A stretch of 64,000 nt of DNA from Sphingopyxis jiangsuensis. Lineage in GTDB: Bacteria; Pseudomonadota; Alphaproteobacteria; Sphingomonadales; Sphingomonadaceae. The stretch covers positions 1,054,001 to 1,118,000 of the forward strand of contig NZ_JAERPO010000001.1 of assembly GCF_016734905.1 (NCBI RefSeq), written 5' to 3'. A program made the position numbers and the translations under genes. Numbering within the stretch: the first letter of the stretch is position 1; every line of letters starts with the position of its first letter. Of the stretch, positions 27,801 through 36,326 are shown piece by piece. Below the pieces are notes generated by a model. That model was not told the DNA's origin, made no database searches, and was given only the letters and a program-made list of their open reading frames with translations.

Positions 27801-29744
27801 TCACCTCGTTGCTTGAGCGTCAAGCCAAGCCTGGAACATCAGCACGTCCCAAACGTGATAGTGCAGTCGCCGACGACCGCTGCGTGTGTCGGACCACAGC
27901 CGGGCGACGGCTTCGGCATCGAAATAGCCGTCGCGCCGCAAACGGTCGGGTGCGAGCAGATCATCCGCCCACGACCGAAGCGGCCCGCGGAGCCAATGCT
28001 CGATCGGCACGCCGAAACCCATCTTGGGTCGCTCCATCATCTCGCGCGGTACGTACCGATAAAGAAGTTGACGCAGCGGCCATTTCGCCTCGTCGCCGCG
28101 GAGCTTGTACGACAGCGGAAGCGCGAGCGCGAATTCGACGACGCGGTGGTCGAGCAACGGCACGCGCGATTCCAGACTGACGGCCATGCTGGCCCGATCA
28201 ACCTTCACCAATATATCGTCGGGCAGGTAGCTGCGCATATCGAGATACATCATCCGATCCCGGAAATCGCCGTCCGTGGGCCAGTCCGGATCGGACTCGG
28301 TCAAGATCGTCACCGGCTCGTGCGCGCCAGGCACGAGCGCTGACGGGTTCTTGGCATGTGACACCAGCGAGCGGTAGAAATCGTCAGCACGCTCGACGTT
28401 CAGCACATCGGCAAGCTTGAGCATCCGATCGCCAACCGCCATCTTACGAAGCCGTTCGGGTGCAAACTTCATCGCCCCGTCGATAAGGTTCGCGGGCGTC
28501 ATGCGAAGCATAGCCGCGGCCAGCGTGCGGGCACCGCGCGGCATCCTGCCGAGACGACGCCAGATATCATAGCCTTGGGCGTAACGGGTGTATCCGCAGA
28601 ACAGTTCGTCGCCGCCGTCGCCCGACAGGCTGACGGTCACTTCCGATCGAGCAAGGCGGCTGACCAATAGCGTCGGAATTTGCGAGGAATCAGCGAAGGG
28701 TTCGTCCCAGTGATGCGGCAGGATCGGGATCTGATCGAGCGCATCCTGCGGTGTGACATAGAGTTCGGTGTGGTCGGTACCGAGGTGCGTCGCGACCCGC
28801 TTTGCATGATGCGCCTCGTCATATTCGGCTTCGGAAAAGCCGATCGAGAAGGTTTTGACCGGGCGCGCCGATCGATGCTGCATCAGCGCGACGATTGTGC
28901 TGGAATCATAGCCGCCGGACAAGAAAGCCCCGAGCGGAACGTCGGCCGCCATCCGAATCCCGACCGCATCGAGCAGCAGTGTCTCGAGAGCGTCGACCGA
29001 TTCCTGGGCCGATCCCGAAAAGGGGGTGTCGCGCCCCGCTTTCGCTTTCGCTGCGATGTCCCAGTAGGCGACAGATGCAGGAAGTGCCACATCGTTGACG
29101 CCGATCTCAAGATAATGCGCAGGTGGTAGCTTCTGAATGCCTTCGAAGATCGAGCCGGGTCCGGGGACATAATTGTGGCGCAGAAACAACGCCAGCGCGT
29201 CGCGGTTCACGCCTGCACGCCACGCCGGATGCTGGCGAAGCGCCTTGAGTTCCGACCCGAAGAGCAATGTATTGCCCTGCAGGCCGTAATAAAGCGGCTT
29301 TTCGCCCATCCGGTCGCGTGCCAAGAACAGCTTTCGCTCCCCCTTGTCCCAGAGTGCCAGTGCGAACATGCCGTTCACGCGATCGAGCGTCCCCGGCACG
29401 CCCCAAGCCGAAAAGCCCTGAAGCAGCGTTTCGGTATCCGAATGGCCCCGCCATCCGATTTGGCCGTTCGCTTCGAGTTCGCGCCGCAGATCGAGGTGAT
29501 TATAGATTTCGCCGTTGTAGCTCAGGACAAATCGGCCGTCGTGGCTTGCCATCGGCTGATGTCCGGCAGGGGACAGGTCCATAATCGCCAGCCTGCGATG
29601 CGCCAGCGCGATCCCAGCCTCTCCATCGACCCAATAGCCGTCGCTATCCGGCCCACGATGCACGAGCGTATCGGCCATCCGGCGCAGCACGGCTTCGCCG
29701 TCGGCAAATCCCGCCCGATCGAGAAACCCTGCAAAACCACACAT
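27801..29744 (-). CDS. asnB: asparagine synthase-like glutamine amidotransferase
   Basis: A 647-residue class II amidotransferase. Cys2 is the glutaminase nucleophile; HRRLAIMDLS (49-58) and NGEIYNH (77-83) belong to the glutaminase domain, and SGGYDSS (276-282) is the ATP-binding loop of the synthetase domain. The family makes asparagine or amidates other carboxylates. Its place inside a polysaccharide locus with several uronic-acid-forming dehydrogenases suggests that it amidates a uronic acid, as WbpS does in Pseudomonas O-antigen loci, though plain asparagine synthesis is possible. Its ATG overlaps the stop of the upstream glycosyltransferase (TAATG). Confidence 0.88.
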   Translation of the reverse strand: MCGFAGFLDRAGFADGEAVLRRMADTLVHRGPDSDGYWVDGEAGIALAHRRLAIMDLSPAGHQPMASHDGRFVLSYNGEIYNHLDLRRELEANGQIGWRGHSDTETLLQGFSAWGVPGTLDRVNGMFALALWDKGERKLFLARDRMGEKPLYYGLQGNTLLFGSELKALRQHPAWRAGVNRDALALFLRHNYVPGPGSIFEGIQKLPPAHYLEIGVNDVALPASVAYWDIAAKAKAGRDTPFSGSAQESVDALETLLLDAVGIRMAADVPLGAFLSGGYDSSTIVALMQHRSARPVKTFSIGFSEAEYDEAHHAKRVATHLGTDHTELYVTPQDALDQIPILPHHWDEPFADSSQIPTLLVSRLARSEVTVSLSGDGGDELFCGYTRYAQGYDIWRRLGRMPRGARTLAAAMLRMTPANLIDGAMKFAPERLRKMAVGDRMLKLADVLNVERADDFYRSLVSHAKNPSALVPGAHEPVTILTESDPDWPTDGDFRDRMMYLDMRSYLPDDILVKVDRASMAVSLESRVPLLDHRVVEFALALPLSYKLRGDEAKWPLRQLLYRYVPREMMERPKMGFGVPIEHWLRGPLRSWADDLLAPDRLRRDGYFDAEAVARLWSDTRSGRRRLHYHVWDVLMFQAWLDAQATR

Positions 29745-30883
29745 TAGACTTCTCTTTTCATCATTGAATCATAGAGTTGCATATAGGCAGCAACGGTAGC
29801 CCGGAGACTGTAGCTAGCCTCGATCCGCGCTCGCGCCGCTTTGCCGATTTCAGCGCGGCGCGCAACACTCATCCGCGCCAGATCGGTTATCGCCACGGCC
29901 ATTTCCGCGGCGTCGCCGCGCGGTACAATTCGCCCGTTGCCATCGAGAAGCCTTGCACAATCCCCTACATCGGTCGCCACGCATGGCAGGCCACTCGCCA
30001 TCGCTTCGCCGATCACGTTTGGAAATGCCTCGCTCACAGACGACAGGCAGAAGAAATCCATGCCGGGCAATATCGCCTCGATGTCGTCCCTCGGGCCCAG
30101 GGCAAAGAATCGCTGTGCCGGCAGATCGGCGAAATGCGGTTGCAGCGCAATCGTGTTGCGGGTCAGACCATCACCGATCATGACCACATGCAACTGCGGG
30201 TTTTCCACCATCGCGATCGCGCAGGCTGCCATGAAGGTCGGGACGTCCTTAAGCGCGTGAAAGCGACCAACAAAACCCGCGAGCGGCACATCATCGCCAA
30301 TGCCCAATTTCGTCCGCAGCGCCGCCCGGCACCGCGCATCAGGTTTCCATCGCTCGGTGTCGAAGCCGTTCGGAATGACGATACCGCGGCGCGCGGAGAA
30401 GCCCATGGCTTCATGATGCGCACGGGCCTGGTTGCTATTATAGATAATCGCATCCGGTCGCGCGGACTTGGCTTTTAGACCGCGGATCATCCATCGCGTC
30501 GCGCGCTTCTCGGCGCGCAGGTCGTAAAGCGATTGACGGACGTTCCACGCGAGGCCAACCCGCCGGCCCGCCATCGAAGCTGCCATTGACGCGATCACGT
30601 TGCCGTGCGGCATCCATCCCTGGACAATGTCGGGGCGTGTCCGTCGAACAACCCGACGCACCCCGAACAGCGCTGCGGGAAGCCCGACCGCCCCCTTCAT
30701 GCCGAACGCCTCGACCGATATGCCCCGTTCCAGCAAGATAGGGCCGTAGTGCCCCATGCCAGCCAGCGACACGACATCATGCGTGAACCGGTTGTCGAGG
30801 TTCGAGGTCACCAGATTGAAAAGCGATCGTTCGGCCCCGCCGGTCCCGAGTCCCGTGATGATGTGAAGCACATGTCCCGACAT
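29744..30883 (-). CDS. glycosyltransferase family 4
   Basis: A 379-residue GT-B protein. It opens with ITGLGTGGAERSLFNLV, the glycine-rich donor/acceptor loop typical of GT4, and later has LSSVSEAFPNVIGEAMASGLP (about 275-295) with the EX7E catalytic/binding motif. It presumably adds one sugar of the repeat unit in the cytoplasm. The start codon follows the EpsG-like gene by six bases, and its stop overlaps asnB, so the three form one minus-strand unit. Confidence 0.9.
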   Translation of the reverse strand: MSGHVLHIITGLGTGGAERSLFNLVTSNLDNRFTHDVVSLAGMGHYGPILLERGISVEAFGMKGAVGLPAALFGVRRVVRRTRPDIVQGWMPHGNVIASMAASMAGRRVGLAWNVRQSLYDLRAEKRATRWMIRGLKAKSARPDAIIYNSNQARAHHEAMGFSARRGIVIPNGFDTERWKPDARCRAALRTKLGIGDDVPLAGFVGRFHALKDVPTFMAACAIAMVENPQLHVVMIGDGLTRNTIALQPHFADLPAQRFFALGPRDDIEAILPGMDFFCLSSVSEAFPNVIGEAMASGLPCVATDVGDCARLLDGNGRIVPRGDAAEMAVAITDLARMSVARRAEIGKAARARIEASYSLRATVAAYMQLYDSMMKREV

Positions 30884-30889
30884 GCGGCG

Positions 30890-31906
30890 TCATCCTGAAA
30901 TTGTGGAGAAATAATATATCCACTGCGCGATCGTGTAGATCGACATCGCCGGAATCGCGAACATCTTCACCGACGGCTTGGCGATCAACACCGTCGAAAT
31001 GACGAAAGGATAACCGAGCGCCAAGAAGCGAAGCGAATAGCCGCCGGTAAAGACGTTCACCGTTACGAGCGAAAGGATGAACAGCGAAAACCGGCCCTCG
31101 ATCGAGCGAAAGGTGTCGCGATAGTCGATCAGGAAAAGTCCCAAGAGGCCGACCCAGAAGCTAAGATAGAGGGGGCTGCTCGACAGGTCCAGATATTCGG
31201 CTCGCCGGTCGCCGATCAGTGTCAGCAGGACCTCACGAAGCGGTCCGATCACCAGCCCCATGACAACCCCTGCGCCCAGTATCAGCGCGAGGCGTAGCCC
31301 CAAAGGCCAGCGCGACAAACGCCCGCCTTCGCTGTCGGTCATCAGGCAAAGGACATAAATCGCGAGGAAAATGATCATCGTCGTATGGATCGTGGCTGCA
31401 AACAGGCATAGGGCGACGGCAATATAGGTCGATCGCCGCAAGAAGAGATAGACGAGATAGAGAATACTGATCGCCAACCCCGACCGCAGCTGCGAATAAG
31501 CGAGCTCGAAGATGAGGGGGTTTGCAAGAAAAATAAGCGGAAGCAGTCCACCACGCCTGTAGACGATAAGCGCAGCCGTCGCCAAAAATACGGTCGATAT
31601 AATTTGAAAAACGGTATCGTACGTTACCGGAAGCAGATCATCCTCCAGGAGTTTCATCAGAAACCACCAGGAATATTCGGAAGTGAAATAGTCTAGGTAG
31701 CTATCGAAGTAAAAATAATCCAAAAGATTATCCTTGTAGATGATCTTTTGGATATAGACTTCTCTGTCTTGCAATATACCACGCGTACCTGACATGATAA
31801 TATCAGGCCACGGCATCAAAGAAATGATAACAGATAATACAATAGGAACAATGTATGATCGATAGTCTTTTGGAAGAGACTCTTGATAATTCTGCCGATT
31901 GTTCAT
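30890..31906 (-). CDS. EpsG-family membrane protein, probable polysaccharide polymerase
   Basis: A 338-residue polytopic protein with about nine hydrophobic segments. The middle sequence NPLIFELAYSQLRSGLAISI (about 127-146) is typical of EpsG/Wzy-like polymerases, which join repeat units on the periplasmic side. Its first 90 codons are markedly AT-rich compared with the rest of the locus. The start region is head-to-head with another glycosyltransferase gene, only 40 bases away. Sequence conservation in this family is low, so the polymerase role rests on topology, the motif and the context. Confidence 0.75.
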   Translation of the reverse strand: MNNRQNYQESLPKDYRSYIVPIVLSVIISLMPWPDIIMSGTRGILQDREVYIQKIIYKDNLLDYFYFDSYLDYFTSEYSWWFLMKLLEDDLLPVTYDTVFQIISTVFLATAALIVYRRGGLLPLIFLANPLIFELAYSQLRSGLAISILYLVYLFLRRSTYIAVALCLFAATIHTTMIIFLAIYVLCLMTDSEGGRLSRWPLGLRLALILGAGVVMGLVIGPLREVLLTLIGDRRAEYLDLSSSPLYLSFWVGLLGLFLIDYRDTFRSIEGRFSLFILSLVTVNVFTGGYSLRFLALGYPFVISTVLIAKPSVKMFAIPAMSIYTIAQWIYYFSTISG

Positions 31907-31946
31907 ATTAGACTACCACTAATCATTCAAAGGTCAAAACATTGAA

Positions 31947-33086
31947 ATGAAAATATTATTTCTGGTATCTTCAATGCAGGGAGGTGGAGCAGAACGGGTT
32001 GCCGCGCTGCTCGCAAATGCGTGGGCTGCGCGCGGTCACGATGTCAAGCTCATGCCGACCTTTTCGGCGCGCGGAAATTGCGTCTATCCATTGTCAGAGT
32101 CGGTTCATCTGGATTTTCTCTCTGATCATTGCGCGCCTACCGCGGGACGGTTGGCACGACTTATGACGTTGCGGCGGCTCATAAGGAGCATCAGACCCGA
32201 TGTCATCGTTTCATTTCTGTCGCACGTCAATGTCGCCGCCCTGATATCCGCGCTCGGAACCGGCGTGCCGGTGGTCGCCTGCGAGCGCACATACCCGCCA
32301 CTTCTTTCGCCTCCCCTGCCGCTTTCCTATCGCTTGCTACGTCGACTTACATATCCCTTCGCCGCGGCGCTGGTTGCACAGACACAGCTCATGGCAGCCT
32401 GGATGCGCCGCCGCGCGCCCTGGACGGAAACCGCCATCATAGCGAACCCGATCCTTCTACCGATGATCGACACCGAACCCGCTGTACCGCCATCGTCGCT
32501 CGTTAATGACGCGGCGCGCGTTCTGCTCTGGGTGGGTCGGGTGGATACTGTAAAACGACCAGAGCTTGCGATTGACGCCTTTGCCGTGCTGGCGAACCGG
32601 TTTCCCAATTGGGTTCTCGTAATGCTAGGCGACGGGCCGCGCCGCGCCGGACTGCAGACCTCAGTCGCCGAAAAGGGATTGGACGACCGAATATTTCTTC
32701 CGGGCTTTGCCGGAAATCTCGGCGCCTGGTACGAGCGCGCCGATATTTATCTTCTGTCGTCGAGCACCGAGGGATTTCCCAACAGTCTGCTCGAAGCCAT
32801 GGCCCATGGTGTCGCGTCGGTGGCGTTCGACATTCCGACCGGCCCGGCCGAGCTCAGCCACGACCGCCAGCGCCTTCTGCTGCTTTCGGACGACAACCAG
32901 TCCGCTCGACTTCTGGAGGCGCTCCAGAGCCTAATGACCGACGGCAACGGGCGGCGTGCGCTTGGGGAGCGTGCGCGCGACGTGACGGAAACCTATTCAC
33001 TCGACAGAATTCTGGGTCAGTGGGACAGATTGTTGGAAGAAGTCACAAAAAGACATCATGCTCGCGGCAACCGTCTTTCGTCATAG
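31947..33086 (+). CDS. glycosyltransferase family 4
   Basis: A 379-residue GT-B transferase. GGGAERV is at residues 12-18, the sugar-nucleotide domain begins near WVGRVDTVKRPELAI (195-209), and the EX7E motif is at Glu275-Glu283 in EGFPNSLLEAM. It is the only plus-strand gene in the middle of the locus, reading away from the EpsG-like gene. Its last 31 bases overlap the convergent glycosyltransferase 2 gene tail to tail. Its first codons lie in the AT-rich patch, so this and the EpsG-like gene may have arrived together. Confidence 0.9.
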   Translation: MKILFLVSSMQGGGAERVAALLANAWAARGHDVKLMPTFSARGNCVYPLSESVHLDFLSDHCAPTAGRLARLMTLRRLIRSIRPDVIVSFLSHVNVAALISALGTGVPVVACERTYPPLLSPPLPLSYRLLRRLTYPFAAALVAQTQLMAAWMRRRAPWTETAIIANPILLPMIDTEPAVPPSSLVNDAARVLLWVGRVDTVKRPELAIDAFAVLANRFPNWVLVMLGDGPRRAGLQTSVAEKGLDDRIFLPGFAGNLGAWYERADIYLLSSSTEGFPNSLLEAMAHGVASVAFDIPTGPAELSHDRQRLLLLSDDNQSARLLEALQSLMTDGNGRRALGERARDVTETYSLDRILGQWDRLLEEVTKRHHARGNRLSS

Positions 33087-33997
33087 AGAAACGCAAGAAA
33101 TCCCACAGGCCAAGCAAGCAGCTTCAACAAACAGCCTCCTATGCTTTGGGGCGGAAAGCCGCCTTTTCTTCCGCTTCGCCACATGTGCCAGGCATAGCGC
33201 GTGTGATTGGCCGCGATCTTGAGCACCTCGACCGGCGCCCGGAAAAGCCAACGCCAGTCATGCGTGAGAAACTCGGCAGCGAAGTAACCACGCCCGACCG
33301 CCATGCTTCGAATCTTGGCAAGCGTGTTTGTGCTGTTGATGATCGAATCCTGTTCGACGTGATAGATCAACACCGGTTCATTAATGTACCGCGTCTTGTA
33401 TTCTCGGGCGATCGCGTTCCACACAACCCCTTCAGGAACAAGGCCTTCGATAAATTCCGGGAAAGGATGTCGACGCAGAATATCGACGCGTTGGAAACCA
33501 GACTTATCGCCCCGGATGCGGTCGCACAGCGTCGATTCGACCGGATTGCTGTCATAGGGACTCTGCGGATAGGTATCGCCGAAAATTTTGCCATCCTCAT
33601 AGCAGCAAAGGCCGGTGATGCCGACAAAGGCGCCGCGGTCGGCCTCAGGGATCGCCAGCCACTCATCGCGAAACAGACGCAGCGCGTGCGGGAGCGCGGC
33701 GTCATCGCTGTCCCAGCATAGGAACAACTCGCCACGAGCCTCGCGAATGCCGTAATTATAGGCTGTTTTTTTGTGCCCGTGCGATTGATGAAAATACCGG
33801 ATCGGAAAATCCGCTTCGTCGATCCATCGCGCGACCAATTCGCGGGTGTTATCGGTCGACCCGTCGTCGACGATCACCCATTCAAAGTCCCGAAACTCCT
33901 GCGCGGCGATGCTTTCATACAAGCGCAGCAAGGTATGGGCCCGATTGTGCGTCGGGGTAAAAATGGTGAAAAGCGGAGCGGCGCCGGCATCCGACAT
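33056..33997 (-). CDS. glycosyltransferase family 2
   Basis: A 313-residue GT-A inverting transferase. The nucleotide-binding motif VDDGSTD is at residues 43-49 and the metal-binding DSDD at 96-99. A hydrophobic, basic C-terminal stretch (about 285-305) may hold it at the membrane. It transfers one sugar of the repeat unit; donor and acceptor cannot be told. It follows the FkbM methyltransferase gene after a three-base gap and is last in a long minus-strand run that starts at the metallophosphatase gene. Confidence 0.9.
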   Translation of the reverse strand: MSDAGAAPLFTIFTPTHNRAHTLLRLYESIAAQEFRDFEWVIVDDGSTDNTRELVARWIDEADFPIRYFHQSHGHKKTAYNYGIREARGELFLCWDSDDAALPHALRLFRDEWLAIPEADRGAFVGITGLCCYEDGKIFGDTYPQSPYDSNPVESTLCDRIRGDKSGFQRVDILRRHPFPEFIEGLVPEGVVWNAIAREYKTRYINEPVLIYHVEQDSIINSTNTLAKIRSMAVGRGYFAAEFLTHDWRWLFRAPVEVLKIAANHTRYAWHMWRSGRKGGFPPQSIGGCLLKLLAWPVGFLAFLYDERRLPRA

Positions 33998-34000
33998 TTC

Positions 34001-34903
34001 TCAGACCACACCTAGATCGCGGTGCACAGCGACGATCATCTGGTAAAAGGCGGGCGCGATCTTTCCGATCGGCCGCACGTCGAGCCGGTCTCCGAAAAGG
34101 GTTCGCAGCAGGAAACCTGTGTAGCGGCCGAACCTCGATTCACCAAAATCGAAGTTTCTTTCAACCGAGACGAAATCATAACCCGCATCGGAAAGAAGGT
34201 TGACCACATCCGAACCATCCGGCCCGAAATCGCTGGGCGATAGTTCGAACATGATGACGGGTCTATGCGCAGCGATAACCGAACGCGCGCCGCGAAGGAC
34301 ACGCGCCTCGAATCCTTCGGTATCGATTTTGATAAAGCCAATTCGGCCAAGCGCGTGGTCGGCCGCGAACCGGTCCAGCGTCGCCAGTGATATGCCTGCA
34401 TCGACAGCGGGAACGACGCCCTGCGCGGCGACCTCGATGAATGTCCCACCCATGTTGGTTGGATTTTCGCGTAGCGTCCCGAAGACTTCGGCATCGGAGA
34501 GGCCCAGTCGGTGCGGCGTCACATTTATGGTCTGAGCCGCATTGAACCTCAGAAGCTCGAACGTGCGTGGATTGGGCTCGAACGAATGCACGGCGTGGAA
34601 ATATCTTGAGAAGAACACCGAGTGATTGCCGATGTTTGCCCCGATATCGAGCGCCACCAGCTGATCCATATCCGTCAGGAAGCGACCGAGCCACCCAAAT
34701 GCTGCGCGCAAATAATCATCTTCATACCGGCCTTCGATGTTGATAATATGTCCGATGTGATCGTGCGAAAAGATCGCCAACTGCGGGTAACCGGCGGCAT
34801 GATGCTCGCGCGCCAGCTTGTGCAGTTGCCGGTTGGTCACGAACCGCGACACTTTCGTCAGCCCCTGGCTCGACGATCGAAAACTGTGGAGGGCATTGGT
34901 CAA
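34001..34903 (-). CDS. FkbM-family methyltransferase
   Basis: A 300-residue SAM-dependent O-methyltransferase. The SAM loop DIGANIGNH is at 86-94, FEPNPRTFELL near 108-118, and the family sequence KIDTEGFEA at 192-200. FkbM proteins methylate hydroxyls, and in glycan loci they make O-methyl sugars. The frame opens with TTG at 34903; no ATG occurs before the conserved domain, so the start is uncertain. It sits between the flippase and the glycosyltransferase 2 gene, supporting a role in decorating the repeat unit. Confidence 0.85.
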   Translation of the reverse strand: MTNALHSFRSSSQGLTKVSRFVTNRQLHKLAREHHAAGYPQLAIFSHDHIGHIINIEGRYEDDYLRAAFGWLGRFLTDMDQLVALDIGANIGNHSVFFSRYFHAVHSFEPNPRTFELLRFNAAQTINVTPHRLGLSDAEVFGTLRENPTNMGGTFIEVAAQGVVPAVDAGISLATLDRFAADHALGRIGFIKIDTEGFEARVLRGARSVIAAHRPVIMFELSPSDFGPDGSDVVNLLSDAGYDFVSVERNFDFGESRFGRYTGFLLRTLFGDRLDVRPIGKIAPAFYQMIVAVHRDLGVV

Positions 34904-34984
34904 TTTCAGTCCAATCTAGGGAATGAGTAATTTCGGGATCGCGCCTCACTCGCCACGGCAGTATGCTCGTTGCGTGCCGCCGGA

Positions 34985-36301
34985 TCACGCCACACGGTCA
35001 GGCACCGTGCCTAAGGTCGTCAGTTTGCCAAAGATCGCACAATTCACACCCAATCTCTGGAAAACCGCGCGGCAGGCCAGATAGCGATAACAAATCAGGG
35101 CGACCGATGCGGCGATAGCCGCCCCGGTTCCACCCAAGGGCGGGATCAGGATCAGGCACAGCAACAGGGACAAGGCGAGGCTGATCGCAACGAGCAATGT
35201 CACCCTGTCATGATGCCCGGTCATATTCAGAATATAGACGGGGTCGCCAAACAGGAACGAGACCAGGTACCCCGCCGCGATGATCGAAAGTGCAAGGCTG
35301 GCCGGAACATAGGATTCGCCGAACACGACCGCAATGAAGAGATGCGATCCGAAAATGAGCGGAAGCGCGATCAGCCCCCCGATCAGCAAGATGAGCCAGG
35401 TTGCGTGACGCACGGTTTTCTGAAGCCTTTCACGGTCTCCGACCGAATGGATCCGCGCATATTCGGGAGCCAGAACCGTCGTCACCGCAGTATAGCCGAA
35501 GGCGACCAGAAGCCCACCCTCCGCCGCGACGCGATAAAGCCCCACGGCCTCTTCGGTCGCAAGGATGCCGAGAAGCAGGAGATCGACACGCATCAGTGCC
35601 ATGTTGATCACCGAGTTGAACATGAAGCGTGAGCCCGTGGACATTATAACCCCTGTTCCCAGAACGCGACCGCCAGCGACGGGCTGTAAACGACGCAGGA
35701 TCAGCACAAGGTGAACGCAGCAGACCATGAGCAATAGCGTAAATGCCGCAAAACGCGTCTCGATCGCGATTCTTGCCGTATAAAGATCAAGCAGCAGCAT
35801 TGCCGATGCGCCGATCACGAGGGTCGCCCCTGACAATAGCACCGAACCATAGAGCTGAAAGGCAATGGTCCGGCCAAGGCCGCGTATGATTCCTGCCACA
35901 ACCTCGAAAAAGGCGGATGGAATGACCATCCAAAGGCCGATTTTCATAAGCCGGCTAATCGGCGTATCGGCGGTGAACTGAAGAACCAGCTGGCCGACGG
36001 CCACGATGGCGAACGAGGCCGCGCCCACGACCGCAAACCCCTTCAGTATCGAACGCCCAAGCGCGAGCGGCTCGGCGCTGCCGCGCGAGGCAGCAATATC
36101 GCGAGTGAGCAATTCGGGGATGCCGAGCTTTGCCGGAATGCATAAGAGCGCAATAGCGGTGACGACAAAAGCATAGGTCCCGAACTCATTCGGTCCGAGC
36201 CATCGCGCGAAGATGATACCAAGGCCGACCGCCACAATCCGATCGAGCAAACCGATGGCGCCCACGCTCGCGGTTAGTTGGATGAGACTGCGCAGTTGCA
36301 T
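34985..36301 (-). CDS. wzx: oligosaccharide flippase (Wzx-like)
   Basis: A 438-residue MOP-superfamily transporter with about twelve membrane segments, basic residues between them, and no soluble domain. Such proteins flip undecaprenyl-linked repeat units from the inner to the outer face of the cytoplasmic membrane. The ATG at 36301 follows AGGGGAA. It lies directly after the TviB-type dehydrogenase in the minus-strand run and is the only flippase candidate in the window. Confidence 0.88.
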   Translation of the reverse strand: MQLRSLIQLTASVGAIGLLDRIVAVGLGIIFARWLGPNEFGTYAFVVTAIALLCIPAKLGIPELLTRDIAASRGSAEPLALGRSILKGFAVVGAASFAIVAVGQLVLQFTADTPISRLMKIGLWMVIPSAFFEVVAGIIRGLGRTIAFQLYGSVLLSGATLVIGASAMLLLDLYTARIAIETRFAAFTLLLMVCCVHLVLILRRLQPVAGGRVLGTGVIMSTGSRFMFNSVINMALMRVDLLLLGILATEEAVGLYRVAAEGGLLVAFGYTAVTTVLAPEYARIHSVGDRERLQKTVRHATWLILLIGGLIALPLIFGSHLFIAVVFGESYVPASLALSIIAAGYLVSFLFGDPVYILNMTGHHDRVTLLVAISLALSLLLCLILIPPLGGTGAAIAASVALICYRYLACRAVFQRLGVNCAIFGKLTTLGTVPDRVA

Positions 36302-36326
36302 CGGTTCCCCTGCCCCGGTTTACAAA

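Noticed and set aside
27801-29744. Asparagine-synthase-like gene as a sign of an exosortase/PEP-CTERM system
   Set aside because: No exosortase, PrsK/PrsR-like regulator or PEP-CTERM protein was seen in the window; uronic acid amidation fits the visible neighbours better.
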